Shown piece by piece: positions 1-6,151 of a DNA stretch of 7,011 nucleotides (position 1 is the first letter of the stretch; each line of letters opens with the position of its first letter). The notes under the pieces were generated by a model, which worked only from the letters and a program-made list of their open reading frames with translations, was not told where the DNA came from and did not search any database. Source of the stretch: Pseudomonadota bacterium (GTDB taxonomy: Bacteria; Pseudomonadota; Gammaproteobacteria; Acidiferrobacterales; Acidiferrobacteraceae); the NCBI GenBank assembly GCA_021795255.1, contig JAJYPQ010000199.1:1-7011 (forward strand), written 5' to 3'. Both the position numbers and the translations under genes were made by a program.

Positions 1-702
1 ATAGACCCGGCGGACATCGGGATTAACCAAAACGTCCTGCGGATCGCCCGATGTGAGCACATGTCCGTCGTTGATGATGTAGGCCCGATCACAGATCTTC
101 AGGGTCTCTCGGACATTGTGGTCAGTTATGAGCACGCCGATCCCGAGCCCTCGAAGGTGCGAGATGTGCTGCTGAATATCGATGACCGAAATGGGATCGA
201 CCCCGGCAAAGGGCTCGTCTAGCAACATAAATCGAGGCTTGGTAGCCAAAGCCCGTGCGATCTCGACGCGTCGACGTTCCCCACCTGAGAGGCTCATGCC
301 GAGCGTCTTCCGCCGTTCTCCGATGTGGAGTTCGTGAAGCAGCTCCTCGAGCCGGTTTTGCCGGTCATTCGCGCTTAGGTTTTCTACCGTCTCGAGGATG
401 GCGAGGATGTTCTCCTCGACTGTGAGTTTACGAAAAACCGAGGCCTCCTGGGGTAGGTATCCCACACCCAGCTTGGCCCGCCTATGCATCGGGTAGCGGC
501 CGATATCGATATCGTCTAGCCAGATCTGCCCCTGATCCTTTCGGACCAGACCGATGATCATATAAAAGCAGGTTGTCTTCCCGGCGCCATTGGGCCCCAA
601 TAGACCCACGACCTCCCCAGCTTCGACGTTCAGGCTGACGTCCTTAACTACCTGCCGTCCTTTGTAGGACTTAGAGAGGTGAGTGGCGACTAGGTGGCTC
701 AT
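1..702 (-). CDS. lptB: LptB, ATPase of the lipopolysaccharide export ABC transporter (C-terminus beyond window edge)
   Basis: Cytoplasmic ATPase that, with the membrane proteins LptF and LptG, pulls lipopolysaccharide out of the inner membrane and pushes it onto the LptC-LptA bridge. Translating the minus strand from the ATG at 702 gives 234 residues with no stop before the window edge; the family is about 240 residues, so only a few residues are missing. Visible motifs are Walker [10 protein letters not shown] (residues 36-44), a Q-loop in YLPQEASVF, the signature [15 protein letters not shown], Walker [14 protein letters not shown] and the H-loop TDHNVRETL. The LSGGE signature, the DEPFAGVDP stretch and the neighbours separate it from generic branched-chain amino acid ATPases. 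Its ATG overlaps the lptA stop (ATGA, 699-702), implying translational coupling. Identification is secure. Confidence 0.96.
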   Translation of the reverse strand, partial: MSHLVATHLSKSYKGRQVVKDVSLNVEAGEVVGLLGPNGAGKTTCFYMIIGLVRKDQGQIWLDDIDIGRYPMHRRAKLGVGYLPQEASVFRKLTVEENILAILETVENLSANDRQNRLEELLHELHIGERRKTLGMSLSGGERRRVEIARALATKPRFMLLDEPFAGVDPISVIDIQQHISHLRGLGIGVLITDHNVRETLKICDRAYIINDGHVLTSGDPQDVLVNPDVRRVY

Positions 703-1208
703 GGCCGACCCTTGGGCTTGGCCGGCAGCGCAGCATGCGGGACGATGCGTGCCCTAACGCGTTCTTTTGGGCCCTTAATGGCCGTCATCCGTTGGGATCG
801 GACGTAATAATGGACGACATGCCCGTGCAAGATGTCCACTCCCTGACGAAAGACTACGTGGGTCGTCAGGCTGACCTCGTCTTTTGATGCGATGAAATGC
901 AAAGTCTGGGCTTGACCGAATACCGGCAGGCCGCCGGTTTTTTGGTCTTCGATGTGCAAAGGGTGGCCAAGGGCGCGGATAGACAGAACTGCACCGTGGG
1001 CGGAACGCACGCGGACCCGTTCTGCACGCACGATCAGGCCGTCTTGGACGAGGCGAACATGACCCTGGTACAGGCTAAGCCCCGTGCGCTCGTTTATCTG
1101 AATGCTATCGGCGCGCACGCTCAAGGGCTGGGCAAGGCGATGGGCCTGCGCCAGGCCCGCCATGCCGAAGGCGCTTACAATCGTGAGCATTCTTAAGCCC
1201 CGACTCAT
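699..1208 (-). CDS. lptA: LptA, periplasmic lipopolysaccharide bridge protein
   Basis: Periplasmic protein whose beta-jellyroll units stack head to tail and carry lipopolysaccharide from LptC to LptD in the outer membrane. The 169-residue product begins with a signal peptide: positively charged MSRGLRM, a hydrophobic stretch, then AQA, giving probable cleavage after residue 22. The mature part has the OstA/LptA pattern, starting [19 protein letters not shown], followed by repeated strand segments such as [17 protein letters not shown] and a basic, proline-rich tail ([11 protein letters not shown]). Length is slightly below the 185 residues of the E. coli protein but the domain looks complete. 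The start codon overlaps the lptC stop (ATGA, 1205-1208), and the stop overlaps the lptB start. The gene order supports the call. Confidence 0.93.
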   Translation of the reverse strand: MSRGLRMLTIVSAFGMAGLAQAHRLAQPLSVRADSIQINERTGLSLYQGHVRLVQDGLIVRAERVRVRSAHGAVLSIRALGHPLHIEDQKTGGLPVFGQAQTLHFIASKDEVSLTTHVVFRQGVDILHGHVVHYYVRSQRMTAIKGPKERVRARIVPHAALPAKPKGRP

Positions 1209-1636
1209 GAGTGCAGGTGGACCGTCAACACGTGGGTTCGGACGGTTGCCGTTCCGAACCGCGCGGCCGCGCCGCGAAAGACGCGCACTTGGCCCCGCAT
1301 GATGAGGATGTGGCCATGCGGGGATACAAAGCCTCGTTTCGCGGTGGTGGTCGTTGTCGCTTGGCTACCGAACTGTATGAGATGGGGTTTGATCAGAAGC
1401 GTTTGTTTGTTGCGCGGAAAGTGTACGAGACGTTCCGCCGTAAGGATGAACCGCGGGCGCCCATACCGATTCATGGCCGTGAGACGCAGGCGGTCAATAT
1501 AGTAATCCGGGCGCACCGGTTGGGCGTGGGTTAAAGCGAGCGCCGGCCCCACCAAGGCCTCTGGCAACCACCAGAATAGACCGGAGAAAAGCAACAGCCC
1601 CACGAATAATAAGAAGCGGCTTAGCCACCGGCCCAT
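1205..1636 (-). CDS. lptC: LptC, inner-membrane-anchored lipopolysaccharide transfer protein, apparently C-terminally short
   Basis: Bitopic inner-membrane protein that receives lipopolysaccharide from LptB2FG and hands it to LptA. I chose the ATG at 1636 (143 residues) because the product then begins MGRWLSRFLLF and goes straight into a membrane anchor at about residues 6-23. An upstream in-frame ATG at 1708 would add 24 arginine-rich residues and overlap kdsC much further. A GAGGCG stretch lies about 10 bases upstream of the chosen start. The periplasmic part shows family features: PDYYIDRLRLTAMNRYGRPRF, LTAERLVHFP, SPHGHILIMRGQVRVFRG. It ends at HVLTVHLHS, where family members usually continue for some 40-50 residues with further strands; E. 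coli LptC has 191 residues. The stop overlaps the lptA start. Family call is firm; whether the short form is functional is unknown. Confidence 0.88.
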   Translation of the reverse strand: MGRWLSRFLLFVGLLLFSGLFWWLPEALVGPALALTHAQPVRPDYYIDRLRLTAMNRYGRPRFILTAERLVHFPRNKQTLLIKPHLIQFGSQATTTTTAKRGFVSPHGHILIMRGQVRVFRGAAARFGTATVRTHVLTVHLHS

Positions 1637-2196
1637 GAACAATCGCCTCGATATACGGATTGCATTTGATCGTCTAACGTCCCTTGTGCGTACATAAGAA
1701 GCTCGCAAAACTCGCGGACGGCCCCCATGCCCCCCCCGTGCCTGGTGACCCAGTGGGCCCGAGCGCGAACGAGCGGGTGGGCATCCGCGGGGGCAATGGC
1801 GAATCCCACGGATTGCATAGCCGGTAGGTCGATCACATCGTCACCCATGAACGCCGCCTCCTGAGAGGCGAGACCACGTTCGGCGAGGATCGAAAGGACT
1901 GCTGCACGTTTGTCGTGGCAACCCTGGACAAGAAGAGAAATTCCCAAATCTTGTGCCCGCTTTTGTACGACGCGCGACGACCGGCCGGTGACGATCCCGA
2001 CCTCTATCCCGCTTGCAATGAGCATTTTAATGCCATGCCCATCACGGCTGTGAAAGGCTTTGATCTCTTCCCCCGAATCCGTCAAAAAAAGCCGGCCATC
2101 GGTTAAGACGCCGTCGACGTCTAGTAGCAGAAGGCGCAGCGGCCTCACGGCCTCCGTGGGCGCACCGGCCACATCGGCTATCGTGAATTCCGTCAT
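1621..2196 (-). CDS. kdsC: KdsC, 3-deoxy-D-manno-octulosonate 8-phosphate phosphatase
   Basis: HAD-superfamily phosphatase that hydrolyses Kdo 8-phosphate to Kdo, which is then activated for lipopolysaccharide inner-core assembly in the cytoplasm. The 191-residue product has HAD motif I at LLLLDVDGVLTDGRLF (nucleophile D26, acid D28), motif II at IVTGRSS (T70), the motif-III lysine at K96 (GCHDK) and motif IV at FMGDDVIDLPAM (D119, D120, D123). The glycine-rich TRHGGGMGAVREF near the C-terminus is typical of KdsC, which has a minimal cap and works as a tetramer. About 20 residues after LLMYAQG look like a non-conserved tail; the DNA coding for its end overlaps the start of lptC by 16 bases. 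The start ATG overlaps the kdsD stop (ATGA, 2193-2196). Confidence 0.95.
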   Translation of the reverse strand: MTEFTIADVAGAPTEAVRPLRLLLLDVDGVLTDGRLFLTDSGEEIKAFHSRDGHGIKMLIASGIEVGIVTGRSSRVVQKRAQDLGISLLVQGCHDKRAAVLSILAERGLASQEAAFMGDDVIDLPAMQSVGFAIAPADAHPLVRARAHWVTRHGGGMGAVREFCELLMYAQGTLDDQMQSVYRGDCSWAGG

Positions 2197-3194
2197 ACCA
2201 CGCCGGCCCGAAGGAGGTCGTGCATGTTAAGGGCGCCTATAATTTTCAGGTCTTCATCCACCACGAATAAGCCGCTGATATTGTGAGCGCGCATGACCGG
2301 GACCAATTCCGCCGCCAAATGATCGGCGGCCGCGGTCTTCGGGTGGCGCGTCATCACGCTTCCCACCACCGCCTTGTACACGTCCACGCCCTTATTGAGT
2401 GCGCGGCGCAGGTCACCATCCGTGAAGATGCCGCATAATCGTTGCTCGGAGTCGACAACCGCCGTCATGCCGAGGCCTTTGCTGGTCATCTCGACCAGGG
2501 CGTCCGGCAAGGGTGCGTCCACCGGAACGATGGGAATGCGGTTGCCCTTATGCATGATGTCCGAGACATAGATGAGCAGTCGCCGCCCCAGCCGCCCGCC
2601 GGGATGAGAGCGGGCGAAGTCTTCCGGGGTAAAACCACGCGTCTCGTAGAGCGCTATGGCCAGGGCGTCCCCCATCGCGAGCGCTGCTGTCGTGCTCGCG
2701 GTGGGGGCGAGGTCCAGAGGACAGGCCTCCTTATCGACCGCCACGCACAGGTGGACGTCGGCTTGGCGGGCTAGGCTCGACCCCGGCGCGCCGGTCAAGG
2801 CCAAGAGCCGGACCCCCATTCTTTTGATAATCGGTAGGATGGTGAGGATTTCCCCCGTTTCGCCCGAATGCGATATTGCGAGCACGACGTCATCGGGGGT
2901 AATCATCCCAAGATCCCCGTGGCTCGCTTCGCCTGGGTGGACAAAGAACGCCGGGGTTCCGGTGCTGGCGAGGGTCGCTGCGATCTTACCGCCGATATGC
3001 CCGGATTTCCCCATGCCCACGACTACGATGCGCCCGCGGCAATCCCATAGTAGGCGACAAGCATCGGTAAAGGAGGCGCTAAGTCCGCCTACGAGCGCCG
3101 AAAGAGCATCCGCCTCAAGTTGCAGAACCCGGCGCCCCAAAGCGATCAACGAGTCTTGGTCGGGGGTAGGGCGTATAGGGCTATGGGCAGTCAT
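2193..3194 (-). CDS. kdsD: KdsD, D-arabinose 5-phosphate isomerase
   Basis: Converts D-ribulose 5-phosphate to D-arabinose 5-phosphate, the first committed step towards Kdo. The 333-residue protein has the standard layout: a sugar isomerase (SIS) domain at about residues 40-185 followed by two CBS domains (about 213-270 and 281-331). Characteristic segments are VVVGMGKSGHIGGKIAATLAS (around 57-77), FFVHPGEASHGDLGM, SHSGETGEI, DKEACPLDLAPTAST and SHPGGRLGRRL; the lysine, histidines and glutamates associated with catalysis in this family are all present. First gene of the kds-lpt operon. There is no Shine-Dalgarno sequence before the ATG at 3194, and no better in-frame start before the conserved part. 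A paralogue such as GutQ has the same architecture, but the downstream kdsC and lpt genes favour KdsD. Confidence 0.94.
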   Translation of the reverse strand: MTAHSPIRPTPDQDSLIALGRRVLQLEADALSALVGGLSASFTDACRLLWDCRGRIVVVGMGKSGHIGGKIAATLASTGTPAFFVHPGEASHGDLGMITPDDVVLAISHSGETGEILTILPIIKRMGVRLLALTGAPGSSLARQADVHLCVAVDKEACPLDLAPTASTTAALAMGDALAIALYETRGFTPEDFARSHPGGRLGRRLLIYVSDIMHKGNRIPIVPVDAPLPDALVEMTSKGLGMTAVVDSEQRLCGIFTDGDLRRALNKGVDVYKAVVGSVMTRHPKTAAADHLAAELVPVMRAHNISGLFVVDEDLKIIGALNMHDLLRAGVV

Positions 3195-3201
3195 GGCTTA
3201 C

Positions 3202-3207
3202 AGTATA
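3202..3207 (-). promoter_or_regulatory. Possible -10 box of the kds-lpt operon
   Basis: Reading the minus strand, TATACT lies at 3207-3202 and matches the sigma-70 -10 consensus at 5 of 6 bases. Only 7 bases (GTAAGCC) separate it from the kdsD ATG, so a transcript from this promoter would begin at or next to the start codon. No convincing -35 hexamer is visible at 16-18 bases upstream; TCAAGA at a 19-base spacing matches TTGACA at only three positions. A chance match is possible. Confidence 0.4.
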
Positions 3208-3290
3208 GCGAAAAATGTGGGTCTTATCTTGAGCGGCGCGCAAAGGCCGGCGGACGTTCACAGCTTTGCAAGCGAGTACCGGTCTCTCGC

Positions 3291-3331
3291 CGGGCTTTCG
3301 GTAAGCCCGCTTGCGCGGACTCTGCGCGGGC
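3291..3331 (+). repeat. Hairpin and overlapping competing inverted repeat in the exporter leader
   Basis: CGGGCTT (3291-3297) and AAGCCCG (3303-3309) form a perfect 7-base stem with a 5-base loop. The right arm overlaps GCCCGC (3305-3310), which can pair with GCGGGC (3326-3331) instead, so the two stems exclude each other. There is no T-tract on either strand after the hairpin, so it is not a standard intrinsic terminator. In GC-rich DNA such pairs arise by chance. Confidence 0.4.
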
Positions 3332-3405
3332 CCTTCGGATGCGGCCTAGGTCTGTCCTTCTGGGTAGGTCGATGGCAGAATCGCGCATCTTTTGATGGAG
3401 GTAGG

Positions 3406-3843
3406 ATGGAAGAGTTTCTTATCACCTTGCGTCGGCATGCGGGAGCGCCCGGCCTCAAACCTGATGTCGGGCTGGACGATGCCCTTGTGCGTTTGGGCGG
3501 TGTTCTGGCCCAGCTCGCCCAAGCGTTAGCGGTGGAGTATGTCGGCCCTTATGTGGGACTCGGATCCGGCCGCGAGGCGTTCTGTTTGGTAGTCGGGGCC
3601 CATACCGAGGCGCCCGGCATGCAGATCTGGGGTGCCCGGGTTTGTAGCGCCCAAGCGCATGCAAGTCTGCGGGCCCACTGGGAACTTGCGCGCGTCGCGC
3701 GCTTGCGAAAGCCGGTTGTGGCACAGGCTTTGCCGGCCTTTTTGGCCGGTTACTACCAAGCGGTGGTTCAGGCTGGTCTGGCGGATACGCGTCCGGGGCA
3801 GCGGCTGCGCGAATTGAGTGAAGCCTTGAGCGTTGCGCTTTGA
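3406..3843 (+). CDS. Unrecognised 145-residue protein, first gene of the exporter operon
   Basis: I do not recognise this family. The ATG at 3406 is preceded by GGAGG at 3397-3401, a short 4-base gap, which is why I prefer it over the upstream in-frame ATG at 3193. The protein has no signal peptide or clear transmembrane segment. It is rich in alanine, leucine and valine, with probable helices in the N-terminal third (DDALVRLGGVLAQLAQALAV) and the C-terminal half, and a central glycine-containing segment (YVGPYVGLGSGREAFCLVVG) that may form strands. It has two cysteines. Its TGA overlaps the ATG of the ABC ATPase (TGATG, 3841-3845), indicating translational coupling, so it may be an accessory cytoplasmic partner of the exporter. 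Codon use resembles the neighbouring genes, so it looks like a real core-genome gene. Confidence 0.75.
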   Translation: MEEFLITLRRHAGAPGLKPDVGLDDALVRLGGVLAQLAQALAVEYVGPYVGLGSGREAFCLVVGAHTEAPGMQIWGARVCSAQAHASLRAHWELARVARLRKPVVAQALPAFLAGYYQAVVQAGLADTRPGQRLRELSEALSVAL

Positions 3844-4580
3844 TGGCAGAGAGCGCCATCGAGGTGATGGGCCTTGGTAAGACCTATGGTCCGGTCGTGG
3901 CGGTCGAGTCGCTTACGTTTACGCTGGGAAGTGGGCGGGTGCTTGGGCTTTTGGGGGGCAACGGCGCCGGAAAGACGACGACGCTTGCGATATTGATGGG
4001 ATTGTTGTTGCCGACCGCGGGCTCGATTCGAGTTTTGGGCGAGGATCTTTTGCGCCATCGTTATCGGGTCTTAGAGCGTATTAATTTCTCGTCGCCCTAC
4101 GTCGATCTGCCACACCGTTTGACCGTGTATGAAAACCTGCGTGTTTACGGTGGGCTTTACGGTGTTAGGGGTATCAAGGCGCGCATCCAACAGTTGGCGC
4201 GGGACTTGGATCTTGAGGGGCTTCTGGGCCGACCGTACGGCCGGCTTTCGGCCGGACAACGCACGCGCGCCTCGCTTGCCAAGGCACTCATCAATAGCCC
4301 GCAGCTGTTGTTGCTAGACGAGCCCACGGCTTCTCTTGATCCTGACACGGCGGATCGCTTACGCAGCTACCTTCGCGATTATCAGAAGGCCAGTGGGGCG
4401 GCCGTAGTGCTCGCTTCGCACAACATGCTGGAAGTGGAACGCCTATGCGACGACGTAATCATGTTGCGCCAGGGCACGCTTTTTGATCGCGGCGCCCCGG
4501 CACACCTCATCACAAAATATGGACGCGAAACCCTAGAGGAGGTGTTCTTGGATATGGCGCGCGGGCGGTCGCAACTATGA
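3843..4580 (+). CDS. ATP-binding subunit of an ABC-2 type exporter
   Basis: Cytoplasmic ATPase that powers export through the permease encoded next to it. The 245-residue product shows Walker A GGNGAGKTT (38-46), the signature LSAGQ (135-139), Walker B LLLLDEPTASLDPD (155-168) and the H-loop histidine H193 in ASHNMLEVERLCDD. The normal Q-loop glutamine is absent: the stretch before LTVYENL reads NFSSPYVDLPHR (81-92). The Walker A has GGN in place of the common GPN. I start at the ATG at 3843, which overlaps the preceding stop; a TTG three bases earlier is also in frame but less likely. The family resembles the NodI/DrrA-type ATPases that pair with ABC-2 permeases. The substrate is unknown; proximity to kds-lpt genes does not prove a lipopolysaccharide or O-antigen role. 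Confidence 0.9.
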   Translation: MAESAIEVMGLGKTYGPVVAVESLTFTLGSGRVLGLLGGNGAGKTTTLAILMGLLLPTAGSIRVLGEDLLRHRYRVLERINFSSPYVDLPHRLTVYENLRVYGGLYGVRGIKARIQQLARDLDLEGLLGRPYGRLSAGQRTRASLAKALINSPQLLLLDEPTASLDPDTADRLRSYLRDYQKASGAAVVLASHNMLEVERLCDDVIMLRQGTLFDRGAPAHLITKYGRETLEEVFLDMARGRSQL

Positions 4581-5386
4581 GCAGATCGCTCTGGGGTAGC
4601 ATAAGGCGCGTAGGCGCCATGATCGAGCGCTACGTTTATTTGCTGAAGGGCTCGTGGCCGCGCATCATCGAGCTTGCCTACTGGCCGACGATGCAGATCG
4701 TTTTATGGGGTTTCCTGAGCGAATACCTGGTGCACCATAGCAGTTACCTGGCGCGCGCCTCGGGGGTATTACTTGCGGCAGTGTTGCTGTGGGATGTGAT
4801 GTTCCGGGGGCAGCTCGGGGTGTCCGTTGTGTTTTTCGAAGAGCTGTATTCGCGGAATTTGGGCCACCTCTTCGCGAGCCCATTGCGTGCCTATGAGCTC
4901 GCCTCAGCGCTTTTTGTCATCAGTCTCCTGCGGACCTTGATCGGCAGCGGAATGGCGGCCGTGTTCGCATTTTGGTTTTACCACTTCCCGATTTGGCGCA
5001 TGGGATTCGTGCTTCTCGCGTTCTTCATGAACCTCTTGGTGATGGGTTGGGCGATCGGCTTGGTTGTGGCCGGACTTGTGCTGCGCTACGGTTTGGGTGC
5101 CGAAAATCTGGCATGGGCGGCGGTCTTCGCCTTAGCTCCCGTGAGCGGCATTTATTACCCGATATCGGTTTTACCGCATTGGCTGCAGATCGTCGCCCAA
5201 GCCTTGCCTGCTGCTTATGTGTTTTCGGCCATGCGCGCCCTTTTTTTTCATCATGTCATCGTTGCGCGGCCGCTCTGGGAAGCTGGGGGCTTGAACGTGG
5301 TTTATCTTGCGTTAGGCCTCGGTATTTTTCTGCGGACCTTTCATAACGCGCGTCTGCATGGGCGGCTTTTAAACTTGGGCGAGTGA
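4577..5386 (+). CDS. ABC-2 type permease, membrane subunit of the exporter
   Basis: Integral inner-membrane subunit, 269 residues, with about six hydrophobic segments at roughly residues 33-49, 59-76, 106-136, 143-168, 176-194 and 239-253. ABC-2 family features are the SRNLGHLFASPLRAYE coupling region (about 92-107), the middle segment FFMNLLVMGWAIGLVVAGLV, and the C-terminal LAPVSGIYYPISVLP followed by WLQIVAQALPAAYVFSAMR, a pattern shared by NodJ- and DrrB-like permeases. The start overlaps the ATPase stop (ATGA, 4577-4580), so the two are translated as a unit, consistent with an ATPase dimer on a permease dimer. A second possible start, MIERYVYLL at 4619, would remove a charged N-terminus. 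The gene ends the operon; no clear terminator follows. Substrate cannot be inferred. Confidence 0.88.
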   Translation: MSRSLWGSIRRVGAMIERYVYLLKGSWPRIIELAYWPTMQIVLWGFLSEYLVHHSSYLARASGVLLAAVLLWDVMFRGQLGVSVVFFEELYSRNLGHLFASPLRAYELASALFVISLLRTLIGSGMAAVFAFWFYHFPIWRMGFVLLAFFMNLLVMGWAIGLVVAGLVLRYGLGAENLAWAAVFALAPVSGIYYPISVLPHWLQIVAQALPAAYVFSAMRALFFHHVIVARPLWEAGGLNVVYLALGLGIFLRTFHNARLHGRLLNLGE

Positions 5387-6115
5387 CGAGCTTTCTTTTA
5401 CTCACCTCCCGACCGATTTCCTTTCAGATTTTGATGATTGCGTAGAAAGGCGCCGAACACCGAAACTTGTCTGTGGCGTGTAGCGGTCGTCGTGAGGGGC
5501 AGCGAAGTAGGGATCTGCTCGGGAAGATTGAGGCGCTACGAATGTCCTGACGTGCAATCTCTCATGACGGCGGCCACAGAGTCAGTCGCGTCGGTGCTGC
5601 AGGAGCGGGTCCGCGCTGACCTGCGCGACAAACGTCCGGACCGCCGTTTGCGGAGAACCGCGGAACAACTGGCTACGCCTCCGTCCGTGCAGCACATGGG
5701 ACGACAGAGCGGCGACAACACAAGCTGTATCTCATCGTTAATAACGCCTGCTCCCTCTGTTGAGACGCCGCGTCTTACGCGCGCCCGCTCTCAGGCGGCC
5801 CAGTGGCGGTACCTTGGTCATGTTCAGGGCCGTGGTTCGCTTGCCACCACAACGCTCAGCCCATGAAGCTCATCGGAATATACCTGTCCACGCTCGCCTT
5901 CCCACGTCAACTGTGTCATCGATAAGCACGATCTGCCGTCAGGCGTCTTCGTCCCGGGTACTGTTCGCCAAAAGATCCGGGTAATAGAAAGCTAATGTGG
6001 TTGGTCGACGTATTCTGTTTGTAAGGTGGCTCATTTGACTATACGGTTGGTGCCCCGTAAGAGATTTATGCGATAATTCGTAAATCAGAAGCGGAATTCG
6101 CTATTGGCCATTGGC
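5387..6115. other. Gene-poor stretch of about 730 bases with no supportable gene
   Basis: I see no convincing coding region on either strand. An open frame on the plus strand (5438-5866) begins with TTG, has no ribosome binding site and gives an arginine- and serine-rich composition without recognisable motifs. Another at 5760-5984 is similar. A minus-strand open stretch of some 55 codons around 5825-5990 is also unrecognisable. No tRNA, insertion-sequence end or CRISPR repeat is visible. The stretch lies exactly between conserved core genes and the accessory module, so it may be decayed insertion debris, but no identifiable remnant supports that. From about 5990 the sequence becomes more AT-rich and holds the putative promoter of the next gene. 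Confidence 0.6.
6069..6077 (+). promoter_or_regulatory. Possible extended -10 promoter for the RelA/SpoT-domain gene
   Basis: TGCGATAAT fits the extended -10 pattern TGnTATAAT with one mismatch. A weak -35-like TTGGTG lies 19 bases upstream of GATAAT. A transcript would start near 6084 and carry a leader of about 65 bases containing the four 9-base repeats. A separate good -35-like TTGACT at 6035-6040 has only a poor partner (TAAGAG at 6058). The site is in the most AT-rich part of the intergenic region, which fits a promoter but is not proof. Confidence 0.35.
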
Positions 6116-6151
6116 GGGGCTGGAGGGGCTGGAGGGGCTGGAGGGGCTGGA
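6116..6151 (+). repeat. Four perfect tandem copies of the 9-mer GGGGCTGGA abutting a start codon
   Basis: Units are at 6116-6124, 6125-6133, 6134-6142 and 6143-6151; the final A of the last copy is the A of the ATG at 6151. Each junction recreates GGAGG, and the last one (6140-6144) is placed 6 bases before the ATG as a strong Shine-Dalgarno sequence. The four G4 runs with identical CTGGA spacers also make a canonical G-quadruplex pattern. Copy-number change by slippage would keep the ribosome binding site and the reading frame but alter leader length and structure. Confidence 0.95.

Larger units (their letters stand above)
3195..3405. other. Divergent intergenic region between kdsD and the ABC exporter operon
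   Basis: These 211 bases separate two head-to-head operons and must contain promoters for both. The kdsD side has the TATACT box. The exporter side has no clear -35/-10 pair that I can defend. The region is GC-rich and holds a perfect 7-base-stem hairpin and an overlapping inverted repeat (listed separately). The frame of the downstream gene is open through this region, so a longer protein starting at the ATG at 3193 is formally possible, but the Shine-Dalgarno at 3397-3401 argues for the start at 3406. Confidence 0.6.

Noticed and set aside
2656..3405. Upstream extension of the 145-residue gene to a 395-residue protein
   Set aside because: The extension lies antisense to kdsD and has low-complexity composition. 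The ATG at 3406 has a Shine-Dalgarno sequence and the plausible protein begins there.
3840..3842. TTG as start of the ABC ATPase
   Set aside because: The ATG immediately after it (3843) forms the usual TGATG stop/start overlap and is the more probable start.
3455..4058. Minus-strand open frames opposite the exporter genes
   Set aside because: They overlap well-supported genes with recognisable motifs on the plus strand and have basic, proline- and arginine-rich products typical of shadow frames.
5420..5450. CCTTTC...GAAAGG as terminator after the permease
   Set aside because: The stem is 6 bases with a 19-base loop and no T-tract follows, so it does not qualify as an intrinsic terminator.
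5438..5866. Open frame of 142 codons on the plus strand in the gene-poor stretch
   Set aside because: It starts with TTG, has no ribosome binding site, and its arginine/serine/threonine-rich product shows no domain or fold pattern. Such frames arise by chance in GC-rich DNA.
6116..6151. Tandem 9-mers as a CRISPR array or iteron origin
   Set aside because: The units are contiguous without spacers, too short for CRISPR repeats, and lie directly on a ribosome binding site. No replication gene or DnaA-box cluster is nearby.
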